Source: Philonthus cognatus
Taxonomy: Eukaryota; Arthropoda; Insecta; Coleoptera; Staphylinidae
NCBI GenBank assembly: GCA_932526585.2
Contig: OW052246.1
Span: 51,001-115,000, forward strand
DNA length: 64,000 nucleotides
Direction of reading: 5' to 3'
Positions 45,363 to 57,500 of the stretch are shown piece by piece (position 1 is the first letter of the stretch; each line of letters opens with the position of its first letter). Under the pieces are notes generated by a model, which was not told the origin of the DNA, did not search any database, and worked only from the letters and a program-made list of their open reading frames with translations. The translations under genes were made by a program, and so were the position numbers.

Positions 45363-46312
45363 AGGGCCCGTCGACTCCATATAAATCTGTAAGTTCACAT
45401 ATGTAGTTGACCGGACCACTCGATAGGAGGGCGCAAATGTCGCAATTTCAAATTTCCCGCGATTTCGAACATCTGATGGCACAAAAATCAAATTTCCCGC
45501 AGTTTCGAACTCTGCGAGAAAGATATTTCAATCAGCACCTCTTCAAAAATGCTGATAAGATGAAATATTTTGAAGACGGGCGTGGACGAGTATTAATATA
45601 AATAAACAAAACCGTAAGTATTAGAAAATTTTCAGTTTTTAAGCTATGCATACGAATATTTTTCTCGCAATTATTGCATGATTTTATAGCACAAAAATGA
45701 GACATTTTTACAAATTTAAACACAAGTACAGACTTAATGGCATTGATTGAATGAAATGAATAGCTTAAAAACTGAAAATTTTCTAATACTTACATTTGTT
45801 ATATTAGTTCATTTAAATATTAAAATAAACATAACTTTTGTTTGAATCAATCAAAATAAAACTATTAAATTTATTTCATGGAAGTTGTAAGTTCTAATTT
45901 AATGATATTCGTGCCGATTCAATAATAGAAGTATGTTATTTAAACTTGGATGGTGAAATTAAAAAGTAACATACTTTAAATTTAACATTTTGTTTTACAG
46001 ATATATAGTACATATAAAAATTTAACAAAATAGAATCTATAACTTTTATATAAAATCCCCCCGTTTTTGTACACGATATGTTAAGTTTACTTTTATTCGT
46101 ACAAATTGGTTTTTTGTTATTAGGCTTTTGGTCTTTTATTTTTATTAAATCTTAAATTTTTGTTTCAAAATATACAAATAAGTTTATATCATTAAATGAA
46201 AAACTAATAAACAATTATTTTATTAATATTTTAGATTTTATTCATAACTACTACTCTATTTTTTTAAATAATCCTATCAATTCATTAATCTAAGATTGAT
46301 ATTCTTTTTTAG

Positions 46313-48590
46313 GTGTATGAGAAGTGGTTAGAGGCTGTTGGCCGAGAAGAGCTGCGAAGAAAATCGAAATGTCAAGTTGTTAAATTCACATTTATTTGTG
46401 ACAGGCATTTCGATGAGGGGACGAAATGCTTTTCCATTATATCTTGATACACCGGCTGGTAAGCTGAATATTGATTTATTACTTTTATATATTCACATAT
46501 CTCTAAGTACCAAATAAGAACAATACATTACTTTTTTTTATATAATATTTTTTTGAGCAAGCGCGCAAGTATAGTATATCTAAATATTTATATATACATA
46601 TTTTGTTCACAGCCCTCGTTGAAGATCCGGATGATCCAGACGATCCGGAAGATCCAGAGTTGATTGGACCATGCAATGTTAATGAGTTTTCAAGCACATC
46701 GGACGAGTGGCCATCTATCCAGACTCTGCAGAAATCAAATGCTGGTGGAAATAAAGCCTCATGCTCAAACGTAGACTCTCCCATCATGCAGGACAGCAAG
46801 AATTCCCTTTCGCCTTCTCCTGGTGCGAGCAGGAAATCCCATCGGGATAATTCGGTCGCTGGGAGCAGTTCTACACCTCTTCATATTAATCCATCTAGTC
46901 ACAAAGTAGTACGATCCTTGAACATGAAGGAATGTCTGAAAAGAAAATTGTTAAAAACATTAAATGTAACACAAAAAAGAAAGCTTTCCCCTCAAGCACA
47001 GATGTTGCATTCCTATGCCCGAGATATTCAAAAGGTTGCAAGACAATTGCATGCTCAAAATGCTTCTAATAAGGAGCGTCTTGATCATGCACTTGATGCT
47101 CTTGAAACTGGAGGAATGTTTCGGAGACATATGAATGAAACATCTTTTAACTTTTTCATGTCACAGATAAAGTTGCAACATTTTAAAGCTCGTGGAAGAC
47201 GTTTCTCGATGGAAGATAAAACTTTTGATTTGACTATGTATAAACAAAGCCCAAAATTGTATAGATTTTTGGCAAAAGTATTTGCTCTTCCATCGAGACA
47301 ATGTCTTCAGAGTTTACTGAATCGCATTCCTATTGACCAGGGAATTAATAAACCCGTTATGGATTTATTAAAAAGTACTTGTGACAAGATGGATGAAGCC
47401 CAGAAGTATTGTGCCCTTTTATTTGATGAAATGTCCCCGAGTACAGGAATGTATTTTAATAAAATTAATTCCTCCATTGATGGTTTTGTATGTTGTGGTG
47501 AGCAAAACAAATTACGTTTCGCTGACCATGTAATGGTTTTTATGGTTCGTGGGATACAGATCAAATGGAAACAACCCGTAGCATATTTCTTTGTGGAATA
47601 TGGTGTTGTGTATTCACACTAATTAGTTATTATTACATATTCTTAATTAATTCTTAATTTTAATCATACATTTATTTCTTATTTTATATTATTTCCTATC
47701 GTTTATTCTTAGTATCTTCACACTTTACTTACCCAGCTAATAAATCGTGTTTTGTAGATAAGGTGGTCGGCTGCTATTAAGATAATGCGCTCGAACACCT
47801 TATCCTTTGATAACCAACCCTTAATTGATATTTATTAATTTGTGATTATTTTTATGTCTTTAACCCTTGTGAACTTGGATGATTGGGCTGTCGGAGATTA
47901 TTCTATTTTATTACTTCCCTTACACGAAAATGCTCTTTTCTTAATATTCATTGACACCACTCATCCAAGGGTTAATCTATTTGTGATAATGTACGCATAT
48001 AAATACCGTTATCTTTGTGCCCAGAAATCAATATCGTTCTTGTATCCGAACTGTAAACATCGAATTTTAATAAAATCAAGTTAAAGTGTGAATTGTTTAT
48101 ACAAATCTCCCGAGGACCACAACAATGGTATGGGTGTTCCAGATCTAACCAGGAACATAAAAATCATTATTAAACAACTTCAAGACATTTGTTTGCACAA
48201 TATGTGACCAACATGCAACTAATGTTAGGGTTATAAAACAATTAAGGGAGGAATCAAATCGTAGACTTATTTTGGAAGGTAAAAAGAATCAAACTAGTGG
48301 TTTCCTGATAGGAAATCAGGAAATAACACCCTTATTTGATCCTCCTCACCTTCTTAAATGTGTCAGAAACAATTTATTAAATTATAATGCCACATTTAAC
48401 ATGAATTAGATAATGGAGACCCTGATAGTATGTTCCTGCCTAAAATAACTGATTGCCATGTTTATGAAAATAAAATGAACAAGATGAAAGTGAAATTGGC
48501 ATCTCTGGTATTTTCACAGCGAACCTCATCTTTCTTAAGATTTCTCGTACGCTATGGCAATCAGTTATCAAAGACAGAAACAATGCTTGG
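46313..48590 (+). pseudogene. P-element/THAP9-like transposase, spliced and broken
   Basis: Exon at 46313-46458 (acceptor TTTTTTAG, donor GTAAGC): THAP zinc-finger C-terminal half with W-L-E-A-V-G-R and I-C-D-R-H-F, then a one-base frameshift before the F-P-L-Y-L-D-T-P-like end. Intron 46459-46612. Main exon from 46613: acidic D-P-D-D-P repeats, a helical K-x-R-K-L-S...A-R-Q-L stretch, then the P-type core. That core has Y-K-Q-S-P-K-x-Y-R-F-L, L-P-S-R, the first Asp of F-D-E-M-S at 47425-47427 and F-M-V-R-G-I-x-x-K-W-K-Q-P. A solo LTR splits the frame at 47604-48124. After it come I-C-D-Q with the second Asp at 48206-48208 (one frameshift just before), P-L-F-D-P-P-H-L-L-K-x-x-R-N-N-L-L near 48335, and H-V...K-M-K-V-K-L-A...V-F-S near 48455-48530. 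The C-terminal third and first THAP exon were not found. Confidence 0.82.
47604..48124 (+). mobile_element. Solo LTR inserted in the P-type transposase
   Basis: Starts TGTTGTGTATTCAC and ends GGACCACAACA, giving a 7-bp terminal inverted repeat TGTTGTG/CACAACA. The 4-bp duplication ATGG is at 47600-47603 and 48125-48128. A TATA-like CATATAAATACC lies near 47996 and TTTTAATAAAATC (polyA-like) near 48066. The transposase reading frame matches across the insert when one ATGG and the LTR are ignored, which confirms the boundaries. TGTTG...CAACA ends are common in Ty1/copia-type LTRs, but superfamily is not proven. Confidence 0.82.
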
Positions 48591-48614
48591 CACTTCAGAG
48601 TTTTTGTTGTTTTT

Positions 48615-48782
48615 TAGTGATGGGCAAGATCGATCAAAAAAGATCGACTGATCGATCCTTGCAAGTGATCGATCCGCTCGATCTCTTTGAGCGGATCGAT
48701 CTTTTCAATCAGATCGATCTTTACGATCGGATCGATCTTTTCGATCGGATCGATCATTTCAGACCGCTTGATCGGCTTGATC
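48615..48782 (+). mobile_element. GATC-rich element, one end only
   Basis: Starts TAGTGATGGGCAAGATCGAT and matches 15131-15295, stopping at CGGCTTGATCT. It is joined directly to the TTAGG minisatellite of an RM element. Fusion truncated both the P-type element and the GATC element. Confidence 0.8.
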
Positions 48783-49636
48783 TACTTCTAGGTTTGGTTA
48801 GGTTAGGGTGGGTTAGGTTAGTAAAAAGGTTTGCAATAGAATAAATTGCGCAAGTCAATTTGCTCCCGATGCCTGTTCTACATACTTCTAGGTTAGGTTA
48901 GGTTAGGAGAAAGGTTTTCTATAGAATACATTGCGCAAGTCTCTTTGCGAACGATGCCTGTTCCACATACTTCTAGATTAGGTTAGGTTAGGAGAAAGGT
49001 TTGCAATAGAATAAATTGCTTCTGTCTCTTTGGGCACTGTGCCTAATCCATGTACTTCTAGGTTAGCTTAGATTAAGAAAAAGGTTTTTAATAGAATAAA
49101 CTACTCATCTCTTTGCAACGCTAACACTTATCAGGTGAGGGAAAAGAAGCAGCAGTATCTTTGCGCATGTTAGCGACTTTACATACTTAGGTTAGATTAG
49201 TATAAAGGTTTGCAATAGAATACATTATTTTTTGTTTATAAATAACCTTAAAATGTAAGTTGTGTAGTCGTATTCTTTTGTAAGCTTATTTTTTTTATCA
49301 AATTCAAAGCGAAAATTCAGATTCAATTTTTAGTGAGTGGTTAAAAAATCAATCGCGAAATTCCTTTTATACTGGGCTTGCGTTCCAAAGCCCGAATGAG
49401 CCCCCTGGATAGGTCAATTTCGACGTACGAGCACACACCCGGCACAACGAGACCATTCGCGACGGTCAAAAGTGTCGATTATCAAAGTTACAAATATCTG
49501 ATTTTTTAATTTTTGACGTTTGATTTTTGATCTTAAAGCACACACACACATACCATCGCACAGATAAATAATCTGTGTATGGAAACCATGAAAACGTATC
49601 AAAAATGGAGTATGTACTCTGTTCTACACATTAGCC
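48783..49636. mobile_element. RM element, copy C, left part lost
   Basis: Begins inside the minisatellite (ACTTCTAGGTTTGG) and runs to the right terminus CACATTAGCC at 49636, followed by CAAAACAA at 49637-49644. TTAGG units occupy 48783-49232. Unlike copy A it keeps the ~40 bp before the right end (GGAAACCATGAAAACG). Confidence 0.75.
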
Positions 49637-51017
49637 CAAAACAATAACAAATTACCACTGCAATGTTTCAGATATGATGACGACCCTATTCTCGAGGATT
49701 GCCAAAAATACTTCACAAATGATAAAAAAATGATGTAAATTAATCAATCACTATCTTGCACGCACACCAAATTTTATAAAACACTGGACCAGCGACACGA
49801 CGTTGGGACCAACATATCCAGTTGCTGGGTTCAGTCGAACTAGCAGAAGGAGGCCAGCAATGAGAGAAACGGCTGATCAAATCATTTTCATCAAAATAAT
49901 TCCATTTTGTTTAATTCACTTGATTATGTTTTATATCAACTGGATTGTCAAGATTATGATGAGTATTTGGAGTATTATTTCCTGGGAAATCAACAGAAAT
50001 GCTCGTTTTGATAGAATGCCATTGTTTTATTAAAAATATGTTTTGATAGTATATTACATAATAATAATACAAGCAATGATATCACAGCTGTTTAGATTTA
50101 TGTCGAATAAAAATTAAAACTCGTGTTTATTAAAATAGCACTTTATCCAACTTTATGGTATCGAATATGGTTTATAAAAGTAGATAAATATTGAAAAAAT
50201 ATTAAATGAATACTTCTATTAAACTATTTTTCTGATCGCCATCTATTAAAATAAGTGTAGACTGTTAAATGGCTTTGGGGTCGTATCTAACCCCTAGATA
50301 GCGGGGCAGCATGTCGAAATTTGCAATACGAGTGTAAATTTTTATTTGAGCTTTCCCAGGCAATTTCATGAAAATCTAACTACAGAAATGTCCAGGGGGC
50401 AAAAATAGGTCCGGTGTGCATCGGTTTTGCAAATTCGTGAGAATTTTTGAAGATTATTTTGTGATTGAAAATAATTGCAAGTTTTATGATTTTTTTTTCG
50501 AAGAAACCATAATAGCTAGAATTATAACCGATGCACACGGGTCCTAAAATGGGCCCAAGTTTATGTGCGAATTTCTTCGTAACTCTAGCTTCTCTGGTAA
50601 GGCTGGAATAAAAAATTTTAATTTTTTAAATTCAAACAAAAACTAATTTTTCTACAATTAATCGAGAGATGTCACTGTGTGTATTAAATTACTTATTACA
50701 TACTAGGTCTGATTCGTTACATGAACTAATGCAGCACTTGTTGAATTTTTTACACTGAATCTGTTCGTTATATGAACTGGACACCTGTACTTGTAAATGT
50801 AAAGTTATACTTACTTGAACTGTGACGTCAAAAACTTGTTCTCAGTTCAACTTAGTGCAGTACTACCGAACAAACCTACTAATACATCACAAGTATACAG
50901 GCAGATTTTTAAAACTTTGTTTAGTAGCCGTAGTTATTGAAGCATCAAAGCGTGTGAAATTTCTGACACTCCACTGTGTACTAATTACGAGTTAAATAAG
51001 TAAAGCGGTAATGGTTA
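49637..51017 (+). repeat. Composite-repeat copy C: foldback outer arm, Q and S
   Basis: 49637-50230 matches the outer right arm of the foldback (10067-10680), 50230-50600 the Q module and 50600-51017 the S module. No inverted partner of the foldback arm is adjacent, so only a fragment of the foldback is present. No gene seen. Confidence 0.65.
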
Positions 51018-51945
51018 TGTAATGTATACCAATACATTTAATAATAATAACCATTATTATTATTATTACTTATATATATTAATATCTATTTTTATTTAAC
51101 TTCATTATTTAAATTCCATTATTTAATTTAGAGTTAGTTGTTTTCTTTTTTAAATCATTAGATGACCAAATAATTATCTATTCGCAGTAACGACATTAGA
51201 GATACAAATAACTTATCAACCGCTATTCTAAATATTGTTCACTTTTAATTTTTATCATAAGTAAATATCTTTATTGCACATTGGCGACTTCATTGTTGCG
51301 GAGTGAATATTTCTCAATAACATAAATATATTTTTCTTTCAACGTCTCATTACTTATTTGTCATTAGCTATTATCTAGTTTTATGGATATTCTGTCGCAC
51401 AGATAACATTGTGAACAGCAAATAGCTCAAACTTGAATATTATTCGCATTTCTATTTTATCATTAGTAAATACCATTAAGGTCCAGTCTCAATCTCATTA
51501 TTGTAAAGTAAATATTTTCAGCTTCAACTCCTAGACTTTGCTTCCCAATGTTATGTGTGTCTCTAATTAGATTTTAATATATTGTTATCAACGAAAGAAG
51601 CGGGGTTGTTCTAGTGTCAAGGAGACCAACATACCTTCTTGGAGTGAGTCTTGTAAAAACCCTTCGAGTAAGAAGTTATATTATTTTGTGTTTACGACAG
51701 CACAAGTAACTTTTAGTGTTGTTTCGTGGTCGCTTTGTCCTACGATAACACGTTCGTTTTGTTCTAAGCTTGTGTATATAAATGGTTCAAGTTGAATAAA
51801 CCAAGTTTTGTGTACATTGTGTTTCACTCCAGTCTCACCGGTGGTACCCAGTCTTTTACATAAGTAAATTGAGGAAGAAATAAAAAGGAACTTGTAGCGA
51901 TCTGTTATCAATAAAAAATTGATAAAAATCAGAAGCGACGTTACA
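51018..51945. mobile_element. LTR-like insertion, copy C, between 52-bp direct repeats
   Basis: Starts TGTAATGTATACC, ends CGACGTTACA. The flanks at 50966-51017 and 51946-51997 are 52-bp direct repeats with two mismatches (ACACTCCACTGTGTACTAAT and onward). That 52-bp sequence occurs once where the insertion is missing (18466-18482 plus 20437 onward; 44565-44625 inverted). TATA-like GTATATAAATGG and TTGAATAAACC are near 51775-51800. Confidence 0.6.
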
Positions 51946-53241
51946 ACACTCCACTGTGTACTAATTACAAGTTAAATAAGTAAAGCGATAATGGTTACAT
52001 TAATCAGAAAAACACTCACCATTTCTACATTCTGTTCACACTAATCTCTCCCAAATCACCCTCAACAATTCACGTGAATAATTTACAATTGCGAAGAGAA
52101 AAACGCAAACACTTGTTGAATCATGCTATTTTAAACTCGCGTCTTTTAAACCGGCACAAACAACAAACTGGATGCCGAGTGCACTGCCGGCACCGGCACC
52201 AAAAATATCGTGCACCGCGCGTTTTTAGACCAATGGGGAGCAGGAAAATCACGCGTGACACGGCGGAACATGTTTTGGGTGGCCAGCGCTGGCTGCGACC
52301 AGATCGTAACCTCTAAAAATCGGTAGGACCCCCGACCGCTATGTAATGGATACATTTCTGCGGGGGATAGGCCCGAATTTCACGCTTTATTATAACATCT
52401 GGCGTTCTGGAACCGAATACAAAATAGGAAAGGGTCTTGAAAGGGAAATACTACCTGATGCCATTGACACACTTTTACTTATATGAATTGTAATTACTAC
52501 AATTAACTTAACATAAGTTAATAAATTCCTCATAGTAAGTTAAATATAACACATAATTCGTTTCATATTTAAAACCTAATATAAAGAAAATGAAAAAGGA
52601 AGTGAGCAACGAAAACAACAAAAATGCAGATTACGGGTAATGAGAAGATATCGATTTAATAGAAAAATATTTTAATTATTCTAAAAGCCCAGAGAATTTG
52701 GCAAGGTCGCGCAGCGCAGCGGACCGGCCGAGCCAAATTCGGGCTTTTCTAAACTCGAAGTTTTACTTCATGCGCAGCCGAGCGTATTAAACGCTGAAAT
52801 AACTGAAATATTGTGAACTATGAGGAAATTATTAACTTATGTTAAGTTAATTGTAGTAATTACAACTCATATAAGTGAAAGTGTGTCAATGGCATCAGGT
52901 AGTATTTCCCTTTCAAGACCCTTTCCTATTTTGCATTCGGTTCCGGAACGCTAGATGTTATAACAAGGCGTGAAATTCGGGCCCATCCCCCGCAGAAATG
53001 TATTCATTACATAGCGGTCGGGGGTCCTACCGATTTTTAGAGGTTACGATCAGGTCCTCGCTGGCTGAGACTCGACATTGTTTTGTTTGTTTACAAAGAC
53101 GAGTGATTTGATTTAATTGAAACGTGTAGAGTGATTTTATTAACTGTAAGTATTAAATTAATATTAAAAAAAAACAGCGATTGTTGTTTTCTTGCTTGTT
53201 TCTATAACCTAATAGATTCGATTTAAATAAAACGTGTGAAG
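51946..53241 (+). repeat. Gene-like module G, copy C, interrupted
   Basis: 51946-52295 and 53059-53241 together match 12219-12750. The module is split by a foldback element at 52296-53058 and cut off at AACGTGTGAAG (53241), after which unrelated sequence follows. Confidence 0.6.
52296..53058. mobile_element. Foldback element with 9-bp TSD (Mutator-like?)
   Basis: Long inverted repeats of ~235 bp (52296-52530 against 52815-53058) with GATCGTAACCTCTAAAAATC at each end. A perfect 9-bp duplication, CGCTGGCTG, lies at 52287-52295 and 53059-53067. Other G copies have it once (near 12556). The 763-bp element encodes nothing; its loop has a GC-rich hairpin (52683-52773) related to the CATGAAG family. 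A 9-bp TSD with long TIRs is typical of Mutator-like or Foldback elements. Confidence 0.85.
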
Positions 53242-54540
53242 CTCAGACTAAGAATAGTATAGACGAATAATGCCGTGGTGGAGATGAGCGTTGTTATGAT
53301 CCCACCATAACCTCACATGTCACATGTTTTGTAAAGAATGATGCCGACACAGCTGATCATGTAAAAAGCGGCAATATACCTAATTTAAATATAATCTTCA
53401 TTTTAAAAACAATTTCTCCTTTCCGATCCCATATCAATTGCAGATATTGTGAGTATTTTCATTAGTTTCTAACAGTAATATTATTTAAACATTCATTTGT
53501 TTAAATGGAAGCATGAAACAAGTACTTGTACTTAAAATATTGACCATTGAACACAACAATTTAGTCAATAAGAAACTATAAAAGAAAAAATGTGACAACA
53601 ATTGTGATTATCTGTAAAAATATCTATTTGAATTGAATAAATTTGAATTTCTGTTTAAAAATGTTTCATCGGGAAAACAAAATAATATAAAAATTGAAGA
53701 TTTTATCGGTATTGGAACAGAGCTTTTCTCATTTGAAACTGTCAATTCTGATATAGCTCTTCTTTAAAGTAATATCGATAGTTTTCTTAAGACGCAGCCC
53801 CATGCTCGCCACTTCAAATAAATAAGAATCGACACACGATGATTTTTTTTGTTGGTCCAAAAATCTCAAATTTAGGGAGTGTTTTCCAAGAGGGGTATTA
53901 GAAATAAATAAATTGTACTGAATAGAAATTAAATATTTATTTATATATATTTAAAATGTTTACGAACAGTTTACCAAAATTAAAAAAAATTTCATATCTT
54001 AGATTATGCTATATGAAGCGGTGAATCTTGGAAACGTAAAGTAAATGTCACAGCACTGATTTATAGTACGGCGTATGTTTCTGGTTAGTTTATGAACACG
54101 TTTTAGTTATCAATATTTTTACTCACGGAAAAAACGATATTCCACTGTTCGCTCTCTGTTTTTCCCGACAATATAAGCAGACGCGCACCAGTTTGAATTC
54201 TAAGTTACACTAATTAATTCAGCACTAAATAACTACGTAGTTTTATATACAAAGATGCAAACAAAGAAATTGCAGGATGCACATGTCCATATAACCTAAT
54301 AATAGTCAATTATCTAAACGATTGTCTTACACTGCACTGCGCACTAAATTAGCAACTGAATTAACTTATAACAATATAAAAAGAGACCAAAATATCCACA
54401 AACAAACTATAAAACATAGGAACAAAAACGTTGGCCGAAGTCAGCTATGTCGGTACAAAACAATGGCGCCCGCACCCCACTTCCACCAATGTTGGGATCA
54501 TAACAAAACACGGGCATGCTTTCTCTAGAGTTACTAACTC
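53242..54540. mobile_element. Unclassified segment with perfect 14-bp inverted ends
   Basis: TTGTTATGATCCCA at 53291-53304 is matched by its exact inverse at 54493-54506. Read from the second base the ends are TG...CA, so a solo LTR of ~1.2 kb is conceivable. No target duplication is seen at these ends. The rest is AT-rich, without ORFs worth naming; the 68-codon ORF at 54322 has no domain. It bridges the broken module G and foldback copy B. Confidence 0.4.
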
Positions 54541-57500
54541 TATGCATTTAACAGTCTACACTTATTTTAATAAATGTCGATCAGAATAAAAGTTTAATCA
54601 AAAGTATTCATTTAATATTTTTTCAATATTTATCTACTTTTATAAACCATATTTGATACCATAAAGTTGTATAAAGTGCTATTTTAATTAAAACGAGTCT
54701 TAATTTTTATTCAACATAAATCAAAACAGATGTGATAACATAACCACAATAACCTACTCGTTTTATTATGTAATATACTATCAAAAAATATTTTTAATAA
54801 AACAATAGCATTTTATCAAAACTTTCAATTAAAAGATTTATAAGGTGAAAAACAAGCATTTCTGTTGATTTCCCAGGAAATAATACTCCAAATACTCATC
54901 ATATTTATAAATTAAATATGTGTGTTAGCTTGACGATCCAGTTGCTATAAAACATAATCAAGTAAACTAAAAAAATGGAATTATTTTGATTAGGTATGAT
55001 TTGATTAACCGTTTCCCTTAGTGCTGGCCTCCTTGAAATAGATAATCTTCTGCTAGTTCAACTTGACCCAACAACTGGATATGTTGGTCCCAACATTGTG
55101 TCGCTGGTGCAGTGTTTTATAAAATTTGGTGTGCGTACAAGATAGTGATTGATTAATCTATATAATTTTTTTATCATTTATAAAGTATTTTTGGCAATCC
55201 TTGAGAATAGGGTCGTCAGCTTATCTGTAACATTGCAGTGGTAATTTGTAATTGTTTTGTTCTGGGAGAGTGTTTATAGGATTCCTTTTATAAATTAGGG
55301 TCACAGATCTAAACCATATAGAAAGCCGACCCAAATTTTTATTAATAAATGCACTTTCTACATGCACGTGCACTGACAGCCTAATTTTCAGTTATGAACA
55401 TTTTTTAAACAGAATTAAACGATTTAAATTTAAACGAATCGTTTAAAATGCATTTGAATTGTTTAATTCTGTTTAAAAAATGTTCATAACTGAAAATTAG
55501 GCTGTCGGTGCATGTGCATGTAGAAACTGCATTTATTAATAAAAATTTGGGTTGGCTTCCTATATGGTTTGGATCTGTAATCTTAATTTATATAAGAAAT
55601 CCTTCAAATACTATCCCAGAACAAAACAATTACAGTTTATCATCACCGCAATGTTTTCATTTAGCTATGCAATGATTTTGTTTAAATGTTTTATAAGTAT
55701 TTGCTTTCAAACAATACTTTTAATTTTTTAATCCAACTACTTCTTCAGGAATTGTAAAAGCCCTTAAATACATGATCACTCCAATGATTGCTCGAATAAT
55801 TGCTCAAATGATCGCTATAGTAATTGCAAGAGTGATTGCTCATACGATCACTTGAATAATGATTCTAAAAATAATGGATAAAAATAATTCTGCAGGAAAA
55901 AAATATATAGCTTAAACGTTTTAACAAATTCATGGAATATGAAATGAGCATACGAGCTATGATTCAATATCTTCAGCAATCATATGAAAGATTTCTCGAG
56001 CAATTTAAGTGATCTCTGGTAAATCTAAAGATGTTAGATTATTTACATAATCGAACCAATTGATTATTTTCATTTGAATGAATGATCTCTAGTTTCTTAT
56101 TGTGCAAAAGTTATTGAGAGATATCATAAATCTTGTTTTATAACAAGAGGATAAATAAATCAGCCATTCTGGAAATTTATAAATATGTATATGAACTGTG
56201 GTTATAGTCAGTTTAACAAGTGCTTTATTTTACCTAATAGTTCCATCAAGAAAATAGCAAGTATCAAGTATAATAAAAACAGTAAGTAATGAAGGAAAAA
56301 TATCATTCATTATTTCAAGAATGGGCTTTCTTGGTATTTGATTACACCTCTCACTAGAATTTTCAGGCTAGTGCGAGAAAAGTTTTCTCTCACACATATT
56401 TATAAATTTCCAAAGTAGCTTCTGATTTAATTATCCTCTTCTTATAAAAGAGGTTTTATGATATCTCTCAATAACTTTTGCATAACAAGAATCATTCATT
56501 CAGTTAAATGAAAAAAATCAATTGGTTCGATTATTTAAATAATCTAACATCTTCAGATCTACCAGAGATCACTTAAATTGCTCGAGAAATCTCTCATATG
56601 ACTGCTAAAGATATTCCTCGAATAGTTGCTTAAAGGATCCACTCCATCACCTGAATCATAGCTCGTAATGCTTCATATTCCAATTGAGTTTGTTTAAAAT
56701 TTTAAGCTGTATATTTTTTTCCTGCAGTATTATTTTTTTATTGTCATTATTTTTAGATCATTATTCAAGTGATCGTAGGAGCAATCACTCTTGCAATTAC
56801 TATAGCGATCATTTGAGCAATTATTGGATTGATCATGTATTTAAGGGCTGTGAAATCTTTTACGATTCCTGAAGAAGTAGTTGGATTAAAAAATTAAAAG
56901 TATTGTTTAAAAGCAAATACTTATAAAACATTTAAACAAAATCATTGCATAGCTAAATGAAAACATTGCGGTGATGATAAACTGTAATTGTTTTGTTCTG
57001 GGAGTGTTTAAAGGCTTTCTTGGATAAATTAGGATTAGATAAACATAAAGGAAGCCAACCCAAATTTATATAAATAAATGCAGTATAACTGTAAATTAGG
57101 CCGTCGGAGCATGTGCATGTAATGCTCCGATGGCCTAATTTACACTTATGAACATTTTTTAAACAGAATTAAACGATTTAAATGCATATTAAACGATTCT
57201 TCTAAATTTAAATGGTTTATTTTTGTTTAAAAATGTTTTTCACTAAAAATGGGGCCGCCGGAGCATGTGCATGTAGAAAGTGCATTTATTAATAAAAATT
57301 TGGGTCGGCTTCCAACGTGGTTTGGATTTGTAACCCTGATTTATCCAAGAAATCCTTTAAACACTCTCCCAGAACAATACAAGGCTAATGTGTAGATAGG
57401 GTACATGGTCGATTTTGACAGGTTCGTGCATGCGCAGCAGCACCCACTCCAGTGGTTCTCAACATGTGGATATATGTGTGAGTGATTGTGTGTGTATTTT

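Larger units (their letters stand above)
45363..48614 (+). mobile_element. P-superfamily (THAP9-like) transposon relic
   Basis: Begins at CAGGGCCCGTCGAC right after the broken Q module. A repeated AATTTCCCGC...TTTCGAAC motif lies at 45440-45515. An inverted-repeat pair (45612-45655 against 45756-45797, AAAATTTTCAGTTTTTAAGC) lies in the presumed 5' intron region. The transposase relic follows at 46313-48590. The right end is missing: the GATC-rich element starts at 48615. No TSD can therefore be shown. 45800-46312 is AT-rich with nothing recognised. Confidence 0.7.

Noticed and set aside
45407..45601. 64-codon ORF as the first THAP exon
   Set aside because: It lacks the expected Cys pair and sits among repeated AATTTCCCGC motifs, so it looks like 5' non-coding sequence of the P-type element.
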